A stretch of DNA of 64,000 nt from Mansonella perstans (GCA_037074765.1 JBAMDO010000187.1:50076-114075); one strand, 5' to 3'; positions 13,081 to 26,838 are shown, counted from the stretch's first letter. Program-made: numbers and translations. The notes: a model not told the origin generated them from the sequence alone.

Positions 13081-15214
13081 AAATTTATGAAAGAGTGATG
13101 GAATGTCGAAAGAATGCCAGTAAGAATACAACAAATGAACTGACAACGAAAAATGTGGTTTTTCAACATATTACAATAAAATTTGTTTGTTTTTGAGAAT
13201 ATTACAGCACATTCTATCATTTTGCTCAAATTCCATCATTGCTTGAAAAATGACAAAATTATCGTTTCATTTTCAATTTTGTTTTTTTTTTTATAAATTT
13301 AAAATGATTCGGAAATTGTTTTTTTTTTTTTAAAAAGGGAGAAAAACATCATTGAATTAAGATTAGTTATTCAGCAATAAATATTTTTCATTCTTTTATT
13401 TTTTTTTTAATTTCATTTTAGCAAAAAATACTTTTCACTTTATTGCTTGGAAAATTGATTTCAAATGCGTCATACTTATGTCAATTCTTTTTAATTTTCT
13501 ATCATTTCGAAAAAAATTGCATCTGCTTATGAATTTCAAAAAAAAATTGCTTAGAAAGTCCAACCTTATTGGCTACAAACATTAATGTCGTGAGATTTTT
13601 ATTGAGAATTAGATTATATATTCCCAGAACAATTATGAATTCTTTGCGCTAATATTAAAACGATATATCATCGACATAATATTTAAAACTTTGATTGAAT
13701 ATATATTACTGAATTAAATTTAGCAAATCTTTGCTCACACAATTCAATAATAAATCGTTCATAAAAATAAATCAGAAATTAGATCAATTAAGCTATTATT
13801 AGACACAATCTGATATTTCTACTGCAGCAAATTTCTAATTCAACAATTCAACTATGTTTTCCATAGTCAATTTCGCAAAGTAAAATTTTTTAAGTCTTTC
13901 ATTCCTGAAACAGATTTCTCTAGGAGTTCATAATTTCTTCTTTCGCCATCTCGATTAATCAAGAGCTAATTGGAGTTATATCCGATATTGCGGTATTCTC
14001 AATTTTTACTCTACCGAACAAATAACCCATCATATTACTGCAACAATGATGTCTTCCTAGACGAAATTTTACAACCCGGGCATTGCGATATTTACAACAT
14101 TGAATTTCCGGATTGAACATGATTATGTATGAAATTTGGAGAATTGCTTTGCTCAAAATGTATTTATGCTTTCAATAGAAATGTTTTAATTGAAAAAAAT
14201 ATTTGGAAACGCTGTCATATTTTTTACGCAAAAAATGAATTTAATTCACATTTCAAAATAAGTAAGCGATATGTAAACGTAATGTGCAGACGAGTGTCCT
14301 TTCAAGATAAGTAATGAAATTTTCGTTTTACACTTTTTTCCGAATGTTTTAATCCATAAAATATCCCCACAGGCACTACGAAACCAATTTGAATATTTCC
14401 TCGAATATTTCATCATTTCAGTCAAATTCCATTATTTTTTTCTCAGCAAAAATTTTTATTTAAAACTTCGAGTATATTTTTCTTATTGATAACTAAAGAA
14501 CAGTTTATTCCCAGATTTGTCCTTCCACTGATCCAAATCATCGCATTTTACAAAAGCTAAAAAAAAAAAGTGGACAGTGTAAAATGCAAATTCAAATGTA
14601 AATCCGAGCAAACAAAAAATTTTTTTTGATGATCGAAACTTATTCAAATAACAAGAAAATACAGCTTGAACAATATGATAACAAAAATACAAATAAAAAA
14701 GGACTTTAAAAAGAAATTAAAGAATGAGAACTCCTCAATTTGTAAAATTCTTAGAATTTCACATGGAATATGAAAAGTTTGGAAGTATAAGTGATTACAG
14801 AATATTACAAAATTTTTTATTTCTTATGAGAAATTTTGGCTCAATTCTAATATTTGCTTTTATTTTTATTCTCAGTCAGTTAATCAGGACTCACATAAAA
14901 GAGATCAAAATAATTTCAAAATTAACAAAAAAAATCATGATCAGAAATAACGTACAATGACGCACAAGAAAAGCGCCGATGTAAGCATCAAAACAATATT
15001 ATTCACATAAAAGTAGAACTGAGTTCAAAAAATCTCAAAATATGCTATTAACTAGCAAGATTCATCAACTCTAATTTACTATTGTCTCAAAAAGTCCCAT
15101 AACTTCAACAGAAATTAATTATTAAGGAGATTTCGTAGCCCGATAGGTATGAAAGACTAGAACATGCTTTTCTTAGAAAATAGAAGAAGTATGAGAGAAA
15201 CCTGAATGAAAAAA

Positions 15215-15220
15215 TTTATT
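15215..15220 (-). terminator. AATAAA overlapping the suf-1 stop codon
   Basis: On the minus strand the suf-1 stop TAA is followed immediately by another TAA and ATT. The canonical AATAAA hexamer therefore begins inside the stop codon. It may not be the one used, because cleavage 10-30 nt later would give an extremely short 3' UTR. Confidence 0.4.
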
Positions 15221-18200
15221 ACTCATGAACTTTTTGATTCATTCTTCTTCGATAAATGTCCCGAACAATCCCGGATCCACGCGGTGCTGCTTCCTCATCA
15301 CTGTCAGAATCACCGGCACCAGCTGCTCGCCTCTTCCTTTGCGTAGCAGCTAACTGCTGCTGTTGATATTCGCTTGATGCCAAAATCTAAATTATCTTCA
15401 AATTTTAACAAATTACTTGACATATTCGGAAAAATAAGTTTTCAGCTAATCATAAACAGATCAGAAGTGGATAGATAGCAAGAACTTACAATATTAGGAT
15501 CAGTTGTAGTATTTAATAACTGATAAAATTCTTTTTTGATATCCTCTACCCGATGTATCCCAAACATAGCACCATTTTCCAGTTTCACTTTAGGATCGAC
15601 TGATGGCGCTAAAAATACCACTTCACAATGATAAAGAAATCTGATGAACACTGAATAAAACAATAACCTAAGCAGAATGTGAATTTGAAGAAAAAAAACA
15701 TACGTCCGCTTTGGCTGAATTTAGACAAACTCTCCATAAGTAAATCTATCGAAACAAATGGACCATTGAAACACCAGGGAGGGGGTAACATCTGCATCAG
15801 CTGAGCAGCCGCCGCCGGTGGCGGAAAAACACCTTTAAAAAATGAGATTATCAACTTTCGCTTTATAGAATTTATGTTATCGCAAATTAAAAAATTTGAA
15901 AATTATGTATACACATAGAAAAACTGAACTAGAACATACCACCAGGGACGGGATGATAACTTGCATTTGTGTTCAGTTTTGGTTTAAAAGGTATCATTTG
16001 ATCTGTATCCGGTCTCGGATAACCAGAAATTTCTAAACTTACACCACCACCCATTACAACCGATGGTCCACCTCCACCTGCAGTTTGTCTCAGAATGCTT
16101 TGTCCTGAAAAAACTATAAGATTTCGGATTCCAGCATGGCAAAATTACAAAATCATCAAGTAAGAAAACAAACCATTTGTCTGAGCACCATTAGACAACA
16201 AAGAACCAGTCCCTGAAACCGATGCGCGTCCAATCAATGATGAACCTTGTCCCAGTTTTTTCTGCAAACATCTTAGAATTCAGAAGTTATAATCTATTAA
16301 AAATAAAACATGTGATGAAATTAATAAGTTATTTAAAATCAATAAAAAACTAGTCAAATAAATTTGACTTGTCATAACCAAAATTACTAATAATTTCACA
16401 TTTGTTCCACTGATGCTCATCAAAAATGTGAAATCAATAAATTAATCTCATGGTTATCAACGTACTCAAAATTTAAAAAATTTCCTCGTTAATCATCAAA
16501 ACCTTCTTTACTCAGCTTCACATTCACTAGGACATTATATGGAGCTGTATTGGCATTTCTGGATATGTATGAAACTAACAATTAATTTCGAAGTACGTAA
16601 ATTCAAAATTCTTCAGTTTTTCATTCCAATATGATTATGACAAGCATACTATGAGCGACATTTCCACAAGTGAAATACATCAGAAATATCAGAAGATTGA
16701 TTAAAATGATAATTGTCACATTTGTAACTTACAAAAAACATCTACAGAAAATGCTTAAGCATGATAATTTGCTTATCACTAACCGAATAACCCATTAATC
16801 GCAATTGATCATTGGTGCATGGCACTAAATCCAAGAATTTGTATCGATCAATTAACAATAACGTTTGCATTTCACCACACTGTTCTTTTAACGCTTCACG
16901 TCGTCTTTGATCAACTTTTAAGATACTTGACAAGTCACCAACATGTGATTCAAATTCCAGATAACGATCCCAAATCTCACTAGAAAAAAAAGATTGTTGA
17001 ATTTAACCTTAACTTAAATTTCTGACTTAAAAAAATGACTAACATCGATTTTTCTGGTGTCATGGAATCCGAGGTCAATATCCGCTCAAAAACAACACGT
17101 GTATTATTATCTTCTGAAATAATTCAAACAAACAGAATTCGCGTACTTGAAATACATTTAAAAAAACATGCAAGTGTAATTTTTGATATGGAAAAACATT
17201 CTCCGGGAAAAAGGAAAGCACCGAAAATGTGGTTGAAAAACTCCTTAAGAATGCAATAATTAAATATAATGAACAGATCGTAAAGCATAATATTTCTAAA
17301 TTTTGAAGTGTTGGTTATGAAACTAGGGTTACCGTTTAAATGTGAGAGAAAATCAACGTAAGCGAGAGCATATTCCGGTTCATCACCATATTTTTTTAAT
17401 CCCATATCAAAAACTCTTATCGCAATATCTGTATCCTGGAAAGTCACAGACAATGAAAATAGTTCATCAGGACTTGATTTTAGTGCGACTCATACAGGAA
17501 ACTTGAAACAGTATTTATATAAGCATTGAATTACCATGCACGGAAAGCGGACAGAATTTTAATCAACATGAATTTTAATCCTGAAGAGACCATTAAGGTT
17601 GAGATAAAAATGAAGTACCTTGCTGCAATAATATTCCATAAGTGCAGATGCAACGAAAATGTGAAATTTGCAACGCGAATCCTGACGTGCACGTTTGAAA
17701 ACCGCACGTGCATACTGCACGCCTTCGGTTCGCCTCACGAATTTCATCAGCTGTATATAGGCCTGAATTTCAAATGATCAAATCTTCTTTTTAAATGATT
17801 TAAATTATCAAATGTGTAAGATCCACACATTTTCAACACTAGTAAAAACTTTTTTTCAAACTATTAGAGTCAATATTACAAAATAACACATTATTTCAAA
17901 CACAGAAACGTGATTTTCGGCACAGAGAGCATGAAATGATATGTTGGAATGAGACTCATAACTTAACAACTGGTAAAATCACAATTATCACTGAAGTTGC
18001 ACAGTGCACGTAATTACCAAAGTAGGGTCGGCTGTTTCAATTGCTAAAAGTCGATCATAAATCTTCTTCACATTATCAAATTTCATTCTCTCTTCTTCAC
18101 AATCTGCATATGCAAAAAACAGAAGCTGGCTTTCCTTTAAAAGACCTCCAATTGCGCGTTCGAACAGTTCTGCAAAAGTATTACAATCTAAAAAAAGAGA

Positions 18201-18414
18201 AACAAACATGAAAAATACTTTGCATATTTCCCAATCTAAAGTTATTCCAAAACCATCATGAAACATCAGAACCCGAATTTAATCAGTGTATGTCGAACAT
18301 CTAATTTCGACTACGTGTCTGAGGCAACTGAGAATAATACCTAGTAATTAAAAACTCCATATATAAAACGAATAAATAATATTTATCTTAGGGACTATTA
18401 TAAAGTCTAAAGCA

Positions 18415-18445
<31 letters not shown>

Positions 18446-21400
18446 GCAACGTCTGAAAAAGCTCATGCTTTGCAAGTATCAGCTTAACAGAAACATTACA
18501 AAAATTCACAATACGCATGAACTAACGAATAATATCTGTGTTCATTGTGGCTGCCAATTTTACATCGCCCTTTTCTGCTAAAACAGCTGCAGCTTGTTGT
18601 TGAAACAATGCCGCTTCGTACCACATATCGGGGTAATAGCCAAGACATAATAAAGCTTGTTCGTACGCATATATCACTGCAACACATAATAAACTCATTA
18701 TTAACAACATAAATTTGTAGCGGTACTAACTTTAATAACGACATGTATAATTCAGTTATATACACATACTAAGATACTGCCGCTTCTTTCTCTAGATAAG
18801 TTATTAAAGCTTACAAAATTACCTCTTTTAGCAAAATATGCGTATTCTTCTGTGCCCAAAGGGTTACTTTTTTCCCATTGCATATACTTTCGCCACATAT
18901 CTAGCTGAAAAAAAAAAATCTTTTACGACAAATTTTATATCGTAATCTATTTCGTAATTTTTCATAAAAACCACACGAATTTCGCAAAAATCAAAATCTC
19001 ACTATAAAAAACAAGAAAAAATTCAAACCTGCTTCATTTCTGCAGCAGTTCCTCGTGGCGGGACACTTACTGCTTGTCGGTTTAACCCTCTTGTCACCTG
19101 CTCCAACGATTTGGAAATGCGCTTAGCAACTTGGTATTCCTTATTACGTTCAGCTATCAGCTTCTCCGCTAACGTGGCATTTACACTCTGGAATTTCAAA
19201 AAATCATGGAAAATCATTAAAGTAATCAAGGTTTATTGTCTAGCAAATCATAAATTCACTTCGGCCTTTTCAAGCAAACCGCAACCGGTACAAAATTCAA
19301 TAATTTCCTGGACAAAACACAAAAATTCTTCGACGCCTTACCTTTTCGTAAGCGCAGTATTCAGCCCACAGTTGTTCGATATTAATCATTGGAGTGACGA
19401 CACCACGCTGATAAACTTTACGAACCGCTGAAATCCGTTGATTCTCTGCATACTGACCAACCGTGGGTCTACAATATGTATAGGTAATGCTCAACTCCCG
19501 TAAAATTATGGATTGTCTGGCACAGTCAATCGCAAAACTAGCAAAACTTACGCAGATTTGAGAAAAGAAAGATAATCGGAATAAATTGAATATGAATGCA
19601 TATCTAGACCAATTTTATCCAAAGCAAATTCATATGCTTGTGCCATTTTCTCTCTGAAATGAGAGAATACATATATATTGCAGAAATTTTAAGCGATTAT
19701 TAATGTGCAGTTATAATGGAACACTACAGATTATTTAATCATATGACTAAATCATCACACAAGTGGAATTTCGTATTGAAATACTGCTATAAAGCAATCA
19801 ATAATACCTAACTAAAAAACAAATGATAATGACACTAAGTGAAGTAATTTGAAAAACAATCAGTTGAAAATTTAGTGAATTATGACAATGTTAATTAAAC
19901 ATATGAATAATAAAATGAATTCAATAAAAGCTAGTTTACTCGTACTTTATTCAAAACACAAATTACAATCTGATAAAATCGAAAATCGAAAAGCATTTGC
20001 AATTGCATAATGTATGTAAATGCAATATGTATAAATAAATTAGCTACATCAAAAGAAATGAATATGTCAAACCTGAACGAAGATAAATGTCCCTTGGTCT
20101 CACGAACATAAAAAACATAACACTTCCAGAGATCGATGTTGAGGACATGAATGAGACAACGTCCAAACAACTGCAAAAAATATGTCCTTACAATAACATA
20201 ACATTTTATTCGTATTTATTAATTAATCCTTTGATAAGATCATTAAATTATTCAACCATGGTTAGATTATTCGTTGTAAACGAATTCATACAGCACTATC
20301 ATAAATTATCTGAATTCTAAACCAAAAATTTGGTAAATCTCGAGAAAAGTTCAAACTTACCGATTCCACATTCTCGTAGTTTTTGCCACGAAGCTGAAAT
20401 TTAAGCATATGAAATTCCCTTTTGATAATAAAAATGAAATCTCAAAAAAGCAGGGAAACAACAGCTTACCTGCCAACTGACAAACATTATAGCTAAAGGA
20501 ATGCCATATATGGAGCACCTGCGACAACAAATTACGTTCATACTTTAAGATTAATTCAATAAAATAATAATAAACATTTAAATATGAGTTCTCTCGTAAA
20601 ATTTGTTAAAAATGCCATGAACAAGGCGAAAACTATATGAAAGAATTTCATAGCTTAGTCTCGAAAACATGAAATCCCTACATCACTTAATAGAAACCTC
20701 TATCCCTAAAATTATTACGGAAATTCAAAAGTATGAGTTAAATTTCCTTGTTCCTTTAAAAAAAAAAAAAAAAAAAAAAAAGTTGGCTATTTGGACAAGC
20801 ATTACTTGCCATTGGTTACTATAACATTGTTATTGTGAAATGATTTTGATAAAATTTACATGATGAGATTACCCAAACTTTTAGTGTGATGCTCAATCCC
20901 CCTCTCCTATCTCCGTTCCCGAATATCTTTTCGTACAATTTCATACGCCAAACGAAACGAAACACACAGCGAAACAATTTTGAAAAAAGCATGATGAATT
21001 GCAATGTGAAAGAAGAGATCATATTTGTTGCATATTCTTTATTCTGGGAAAAAATTAAAAAAAAAAAAAAAATAAAAAATAAAAAAGGAGAAAGGAAAAA
21101 TGCAACCAAGAATATGTGTTTCATTACTGTTAGGCCATTTTTTCAAGTAAAAATTTTTATTTCGTTCGGGTAAGTGGCAAAATGCATGCAGCAGTAGTAA
21201 TACATTTGATACTTGTTCAAAAACATGGACTAAAAATGGAGTATGTCATTCCTAAATTCACACTTTTTGTTCTCAGTTTCACAGAATTCCCATGTCTGTT
21301 TACACGAAGAAGGAGAAGAAGAGCGAGCACCACTGCGCGCTGCAAAATTGCAAAACAAATAAAAATGATCGTATTCAATTAATAGAAACTGTATTGCTGA

Positions 21401-22527
21401 TACATTTTCATGATGCTATGATCCTTTCTCTAAATATCTTCAAGTTTATGATTTATAGAATTGTGTTTTTTTTAATGAACCAAAACAATTATCAATCAAT
21501 TTCTGAACTTTTCTGCATATTTTCAGGAATTTTTTTGGATGTGAATAAAATTTCTTCGATATATGCATTTGAACTCCTCATTCCGACTATATTTCACTTG
21601 TGAATATTTTTTAGCTGAAATGATCACAATCAACAAATGCAAATTCATATACGACTTCGCCACTAAAATCATTCAGTGAAGTAAAATGAAAGTTCAAAAA
21701 TTTAAAACACAGTCAAATTGTCAGTAGATGCTTACCTCATGATCTATGTATGCTTTCCAGTAACGGCCAGCATTCGGGAACTGTGTCACTAATTTTTCAT
21801 AAAATGAACGCACTTGATCAATTGGTCTAGCCTGAAATGTCATGTGCTGTAAAATTCTTTTGGATATCAAAGCACATTATTTTTCTCTGATCTGTCTTTC
21901 ATGCAATCTTACCCAACTGAACATAAGGCGGTCTATTCCTTTGGTTAAACCGAATATTACTGTAAATGAGTTCTATCTCTTAAATACATACTGTAAATAA
22001 GTTCTATCTCTTAAATACATTTTCATCACCTAAATAGAGCTCATCTTGGAGAGATAAACCTTATATAAACGGTCCAAATATTTTTTATGAACATGAAATT
22101 TACAAAAACTTTCAGTCCAATTAATTTTCAGCATTATACTCCTCTATTTTTTCATTAAAAGGGAAATTAACTCTCAAAATAATAAATTTTCCTACAATTA
22201 TTTTAATAAAATCAAAGAGTTATCTTTATTTCGAATTAGAAAATGTCATCACATGAAAACAGCTTATTCCCTTATGCTGTCAATCAAAGTTTAGTAAAAA
22301 TAAAGTACAATTATCCTAAACTATACACTTTTACTATAATTACTTTAAATTCAATCCCTCATCATATTAATCAAATTGAGAATCTCTAACATAATTCATC
22401 TGAAGATATCAGAATATGAGATAATAACGCATACCTGTGATTCGCGTAGTAAAAGATTCCAGGCATCGACATCAAAAGGATTCAGTTCAATTCGACGTTC
22501 CGGACTTACAATTGAGAGTGAACTCAT
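15219..22527 (-). CDS. suf-1: Cleavage stimulation factor 77 kDa subunit (CstF-77 / suppressor of forked)
   Basis: Nineteen minus-strand exons assemble into one 757-residue frame: 22435-22527, 21736-21831, 20361-20393, 20073-20170, 19552-19653, 19342-19468, 19029-19187, 18823-18904, 18527-18676, 18018-18169, 17619-17762, 17333-17435, 17044-17113, 16784-16979, 16174-16261, 15940-16104, 15704-15832, 15490-15608, 15219-15386. CstF-77 bridges CstF-50 and CstF-64 and recruits CstF to the downstream element during nuclear pre-mRNA cleavage and polyadenylation. HAT repeats fill most of the protein. Family hallmarks include [44 protein letters not shown], the segment [20 protein letters not shown], and [20 protein letters not shown] in the C-terminal proline-rich hinge region. 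It ends with an acidic patch and DIYRRR before the stop. Length compares with about 717 residues in human. The start Met lies six bases after a TTTTTAG acceptor. Exon 3 is only 33 nt. Confidence 0.95.
21959..22020. repeat. 31-bp tandem duplication in suf-1 intron 1
   Basis: Two adjacent units beginning ACTGTAAAT and containing GTTCTATCTC differ at a single base. They are intronic, between the first two coding exons of the CstF-77 gene. Confidence 0.85.
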
Positions 22528-22550
22528 TAGAAACTAAAAAAAAAAATATC
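22528..22550 (-). promoter_or_regulatory. Candidate SL trans-splice acceptor of suf-1
   Basis: Reading the minus strand, a T-rich run ends in TTTTTAG (AG = 22534-22535), six bases before the start codon. No upstream exon is visible. An acceptor this close to an ATG is typical of nematode spliced-leader addition. Confidence 0.6.
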
Positions 22551-24465
22551 AAAAATTTCCATAAAAAATGCATATTTTGGTAAAAAAAAAAACTATCGAT
22601 TACTTTCATCTATATTTAGTTCGATTTAGTTACGTGATAACCTAATTACTAATTAACATTGATTACAAACAATTTAAGATATTTAATTAAGCAAATTTTA
22701 CCAATAAAACATTATGCTTAAGTTATGCTTCTAAGAATTTTTCTACATACAAACAATAGGATTGTCATTTTCATACGTGCACCTAATTTTCATACGTATG
22801 CACCTAATGATTGATTGTATGCCGAAATATCACGAAATAATTTTGACTGATCATAATGATGTCAAAAATTACGAATATATCGTCATATATGTAACAATTA
22901 TTTTGATGCATTTATTAAGAAAAAAAAATTTGCAAAAAAAAAAAAAAAAAAAAAACAAAACAAATGGAACAAAATGATTGACTTTAAATTTAATAGCATA
23001 ATTAAATCTTTGTAAAAAGAAACAATCCCAATCCTTATTCTTACTCTTAACATTCTCACAATTCTTTGGCTAACATTGAACCACAACTGAACCCATTTCA
23101 TTACCTTTCTCTGACCTTTAACCTTATCCACAAATAATCAACTATAGATGAATGAATGTATACACTCTCACATTTTCTTTCTCTGTCTAACTTCACTCAT
23201 TCATATAATCTTTTTTTAATTTTTAATTTCTCTCATAAATTGATAAAATATTTCATTGCTCACAATCTCAATCTTTTTAGCTATACAAATTCCTATTTCT
23301 CTTCAAGTACATACTATTTTCCCACTTTCTCATCCTTTAATAAAGCTTAACAAAAATTTCACTAAAGCTAAGAAGCAAACAATTAACGCCAAAACTAATT
23401 ATCCCCTTGATTACAGAATCAGGTTTTCGTGCTGAGAGCTGAAGCTACAATAAAAGCTCCAATTGGAAAAGTAAAAGAGAATGTAATTTAAAGTTTGGAT
23501 TCACAATTAAAAATTTCAATTGGAGTTGAAATTTTAGAAAAAATTTTTTGAGGATTTTAAAAATAATCATTGTAAACTCTCAACTTATTTCTTTGCTTTT
23601 TCTTTTTCAATTTAAATGTAATTGAAAATGTTGTTAGTTGTTGTTGATAAATTTAGACGAAATGAAGCAATATTTCCTGAAATTGTAATTGTAGTTATTG
23701 GAAAAAATGTTTGTTTTACTTAATTGTATCAAACATTTTTATTTTCCAAATAATTCTTATACTTTAAAAGCATTTTCAACTTGTATAACAAACAACATTG
23801 AAGTTGAACTTAATCAATTATTCAGTGAATGCATTTGATCGTTTGTTTGTCTTTTTTCCTTCTTTTTGTTTGTTTTTTTTTTCTTTTTTCGATTTTCAGA
23901 AGAAATTTTTAAATCATACTACATAGTAATTGAAACTTTAAAACTTTAATTTAATATTAGCAAAATATATGCTAAGAAAGGAATAACTGAATAATATTAC
24001 ATATTTATCATTTAATCCTTTAATTATTTATTTAAGTTCAACTTTAAATATAACAATTTCACTTCGTTTATGTTTCAAAAATATTTGAATATTTCATTTT
24101 TTTTTTGCATTATACTAACAGATAGGATATTGATTAGAATTTGTACTGCAAAAATAAAAAAAAAAAACGATTAATTGTACTATAATGATGTGTGGAAATA
24201 ATAATTTGAGATATTAGATGAGTAGTATCGGAAGAATGAACGAATTTAATTCTGAATATAACAAGACAGTTCGGCTGACCGTAACATATCAGTAGCGAGT
24301 GGACAATTAATTTAATTAGAAATACGAGTGGACAATTAGTTCCATCAAGCTAAATTGATATATAAGTTCATATGAGATGTACATTTATGTATGTACGACA
24401 ATTTCAATTCAGTTTATCTATGAGATAACTATCAGATGTTGTATATATTTTTTGGGATATTTCAG
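22551..24465. other. Divergent intergenic region
   Basis: The 1.9-kb spacer between the divergently transcribed CstF-77 (minus) and NDUFAF2-like (plus) genes must hold both promoters. I see long A runs (about 22937-22956) and T-rich stretches but no TATA-like or other element I can name with confidence. Confidence 0.5.
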
Positions 24466-24486
24466 GAATCATGTACTGATAAACTA
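24461..24486 (+). promoter_or_regulatory. Candidate SL acceptor and short leader of the NDUFAF2-like gene
   Basis: TATTTCAG ends at 24465 and the coding start is at 24487. The 21-nt leader contains a three-codon upstream ORF (ATG TAC TGA at 24471-24479). Confidence 0.55.
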
Positions 24487-26073
24487 ATGATTCGTCGGCC
24501 AGGTGTAGTAAAATTCATTTGGCGTAATTTTTTGGATTCGCTTGATCGAAAACGATTCGAAAAGACTTTTGTTGGTACTGATGAACAAGGCAACAAATAC
24601 TACGAATTAAGAAAATCCAAAAAACTTGTTAACAGGTTAATCGACGATGAATTTTTTTTTTTACTTTTTGTATATCGAAATTTCACTAACAAATTTAGCT
24701 TGCTTTAATAGTTCTTTAAGAAAAAGTATTTATTTCTTATAAAATATAATTTTTTCTAACATTTTTCTTTATCTGTAAAATGTATTGTTATTGACTAATT
24801 GTCCCGGTATGGTAGGATACATTTTTTGGATTCGTTTGATTGGAAATGATTTCAGAAATTTTTTGTGAACAAGGCAATAACTATTCTGTTTATTGTATGG
24901 ATGTAAAATTAGATTATTCCGTTTGTAGATTTGTTGATAAAGCAACACTTCGAATGAGTCCCAGTAAGCAGTATTTAAATCTCATTAAACTCTGAAATTA
25001 ATTCCATATACCTAAAGGATGGATTCCAGATGGGTTATGAATTCAGTCCAAAAGAATATGGAATGAGTAGAATAGACTGTGCAGTAACCTGTAATAAATT
25101 TTTGAATGAGTTTGCAATAAGTTAGGTAGGTATTAATTTGAATCATCTTGAGGTAACAAATCTTCGGAAAAAAGAATCAGGTAGTCATTTGACAAATGAG
25201 ATTAGCAAGCTTAATGATTACTGCAGCTAAAAGAAAAAGCAGTCTTCGAAGTCAGAAAACAACTCGGATTCCAGCATTTTAATCACATCCGTTTACCGAA
25301 TTGTTTTTAAAATTTTACAAATTTCAATAATTTTTTGCTCCAAAATTACACAGTTTGATGATATTAGAGCAGTAGTGATATCGAAGTATATAATTAATTT
25401 CTTTTGTTCATATATTTCTGTTTTCCATTTTACGGCATATTGAATATTACAGGGGTTTCATTCCGGGAAACACTTCATCTGAGGTACCATCACCAGAATG
25501 GTTAACATGGCTGCGAGGGATGCGGAAATTACCACCGACACAAGAAGAGATTTTAGCAAATCGACAAGCTAGTGAAGAGGTTTGTAATTGAAATTTTCAG
25601 CCGGCCGTTTGAAATTTAGATGCGGTTTTTTCTTCACAAATTCTAATTAATGTTAGAGTGAGCAGATGGAATAAAATAACTTCACAGTCGGCGTCATAAG
25701 TCTTCCTTATTTACAGTAGCCATTATACGAATATGTGTGGTGAGCATGTCATGCATTACAGAAATGTATGAAATTATTTCGGTTTTGTTATCGTAATTTT
25801 TATAAATTAGTTCTTATTCAAGTAGCTATTACTATTTTTGAACTTGATAGTTAAAAAAAATTACATATTTTATAATCATAAACAGTTTGATTTTTGCAGA
25901 TGGAAGAGAAAGTGAAAAAGTTAGAACAAAACAGGATAAATGAAATGCCGATTGATGAATCGAAAAAGATGCCATACATAGAATCGACTACGATATTTGA
26001 TGATTTCGATTCACAGCCGAGAGGTTTTCCACGTTATGCGGATTACGATAAAAAACAATCAGAAATGTCATGA
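24487..26073 (+). CDS. ndufaf2: Mitochondrial complex I assembly factor, NDUFAF2 / B17.2L type
   Basis: Three exons, 24487-24635, 25453-25579 and 25900-26073, give a 149-residue protein, close to the family's usual size. The N-terminal third reads RRPGVVKFIWRNFLDSLD followed by FVGTDEQGNKYYE, the B17.2-like core shared with complex I subunit NDUFA12. The middle exon gives PEWLTWLRGMRKLPPTQEEI, the usual proline-rich continuation. The tail is charged and probably disordered. In other animals the protein is a mitochondrial chaperone acting late in complex I assembly. The start was chosen at the first Met in frame after a TATTTCAG acceptor; the nearer upstream ATG gives only a two-residue ORF. 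The intron between the first two coding exons holds a decayed copy of exon 1 (24801-24890). Another assembly-factor gene follows in the same orientation. Confidence 0.93.
24801..24890 (+). pseudogene. Decayed intronic duplicate of NDUFAF2 exon 1
   Basis: Inside the intron after 24635, about 90 bases align by eye with exon 1: a TTTTTTGGATTCG(T/C)TTGAT block, then GAACAAGGCAA(T/C)AA. The blocks keep the order of 24499-24605 but have internal deletions and lost frame. It looks like a non-functional exon duplication. Confidence 0.7.
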
Positions 26074-26819
26074 TTATTCTTTTTTTTTCTTTTGTTTCCT
26101 TTTTCTTTTTTCGAAGGGTCTGCTTGAACAAGTTATTCTGGAATATGAATCTAAATTATAATCTGAAATATGAATTTAATTTTAAAAAGATGTGTGTCCA
26201 ACCATACTTCAGCAGTCCATTGTCGGACGATTAATAAGCTTCGAGGGATAATTGATGTAGAGGAATTTCAGGATGTGCATTAAGAGTGCTTTAGAGATTG
26301 GTGCTTCTTCAATAATTTTTGTGATAATAATTTTGTTTTTGTTTTTTTCACTATCGTAGCAAAATATATCTCTTGACCGCTCTATTGTGTAAATTATGTA
26401 AATTTTTGCTCATTTCAATGGCAATTAATAATCGAGAAACAGTACTGTTTATTATAAATTTCTTTGTTTTGTTTGTCAGCTTTTGTCATATGTTGATTCA
26501 TAGTTGCTGCACACTGTTCAGAAATACTTCTTATTGAAGTTTTGGTTATGTATTTAGCCAAATTTAATGGCGATTGAAATGACTGTCATTATATCACTGC
26601 GATATAAGGCTGACAACAACGAAGTTATATCGGAAAGTTCTTGTTAACTAAAACTGGCAAATTTAGTGCTATATTCGGTTAATCGCGGGAACACATTTTG
26701 CTTGGATAGATGCCTTTAACCATTTAGGAGCGTTTCTTGGATGAAGCGGTTCAATATATGTTTGCCATGTTGTTTAGTAGAATAGTATGTGTTTACCGAT
26801 AAAGTTTGGATCAATAATG

Positions 26820-26838
26820 AGCATACAGTTTTTTCCAG
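26820..26838 (+). promoter_or_regulatory. Candidate SL acceptor immediately before the ATP12 start
   Basis: The polypyrimidine-rich TTTTTTCCAG ends at 26838 and the ATG starts at 26839. Because another gene lies just upstream on the same strand, this could be an operon-type downstream trans-splice site. Which leader is used cannot be told from sequence. Confidence 0.55.

Larger units (their letters stand above)
12441..15218. other. Intergenic, simple repeats, no supported gene
   Basis: This spacer separates the small secreted-protein gene and the CstF-77 gene, which are both on the minus strand. It holds a CA/TA microsatellite at about 12794-12900 and a pair of roughly 31-bp tandem units at 13012-13080. 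Two or three open frames of 60-80 codons occur but none has matched splice sites or recognisable domains. A GC-richer cysteine-containing frame at 13959-14156 (minus) is discussed under rejected items. Confidence 0.5.

Noticed and set aside
13959..14156. Minus-strand 65-codon frame with a cysteine-rich middle (CCKYRNARVV, GRHHCCSNM), less AT-rich than its surroundings
   Set aside because: It has no recognisable family, no signal peptide and no matched splice partners. It could be an exon of an unrecognised gene, but I cannot support one.
14483..14692. Minus-strand frame ending KCDDLDQWKDKSGNKLFFSY after a plausible T-rich acceptor
   Set aside because: A single short terminal exon-like frame with no upstream exon found; chance is likely in this AT-rich spacer.
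20819..21603. Overlapping frames of 66-103 codons within a suf-1 intron
   Set aside because: They lie between two well-supported suf-1 exons (20361-20393 and 21736-21831), are low complexity, and have no domain or splice support.
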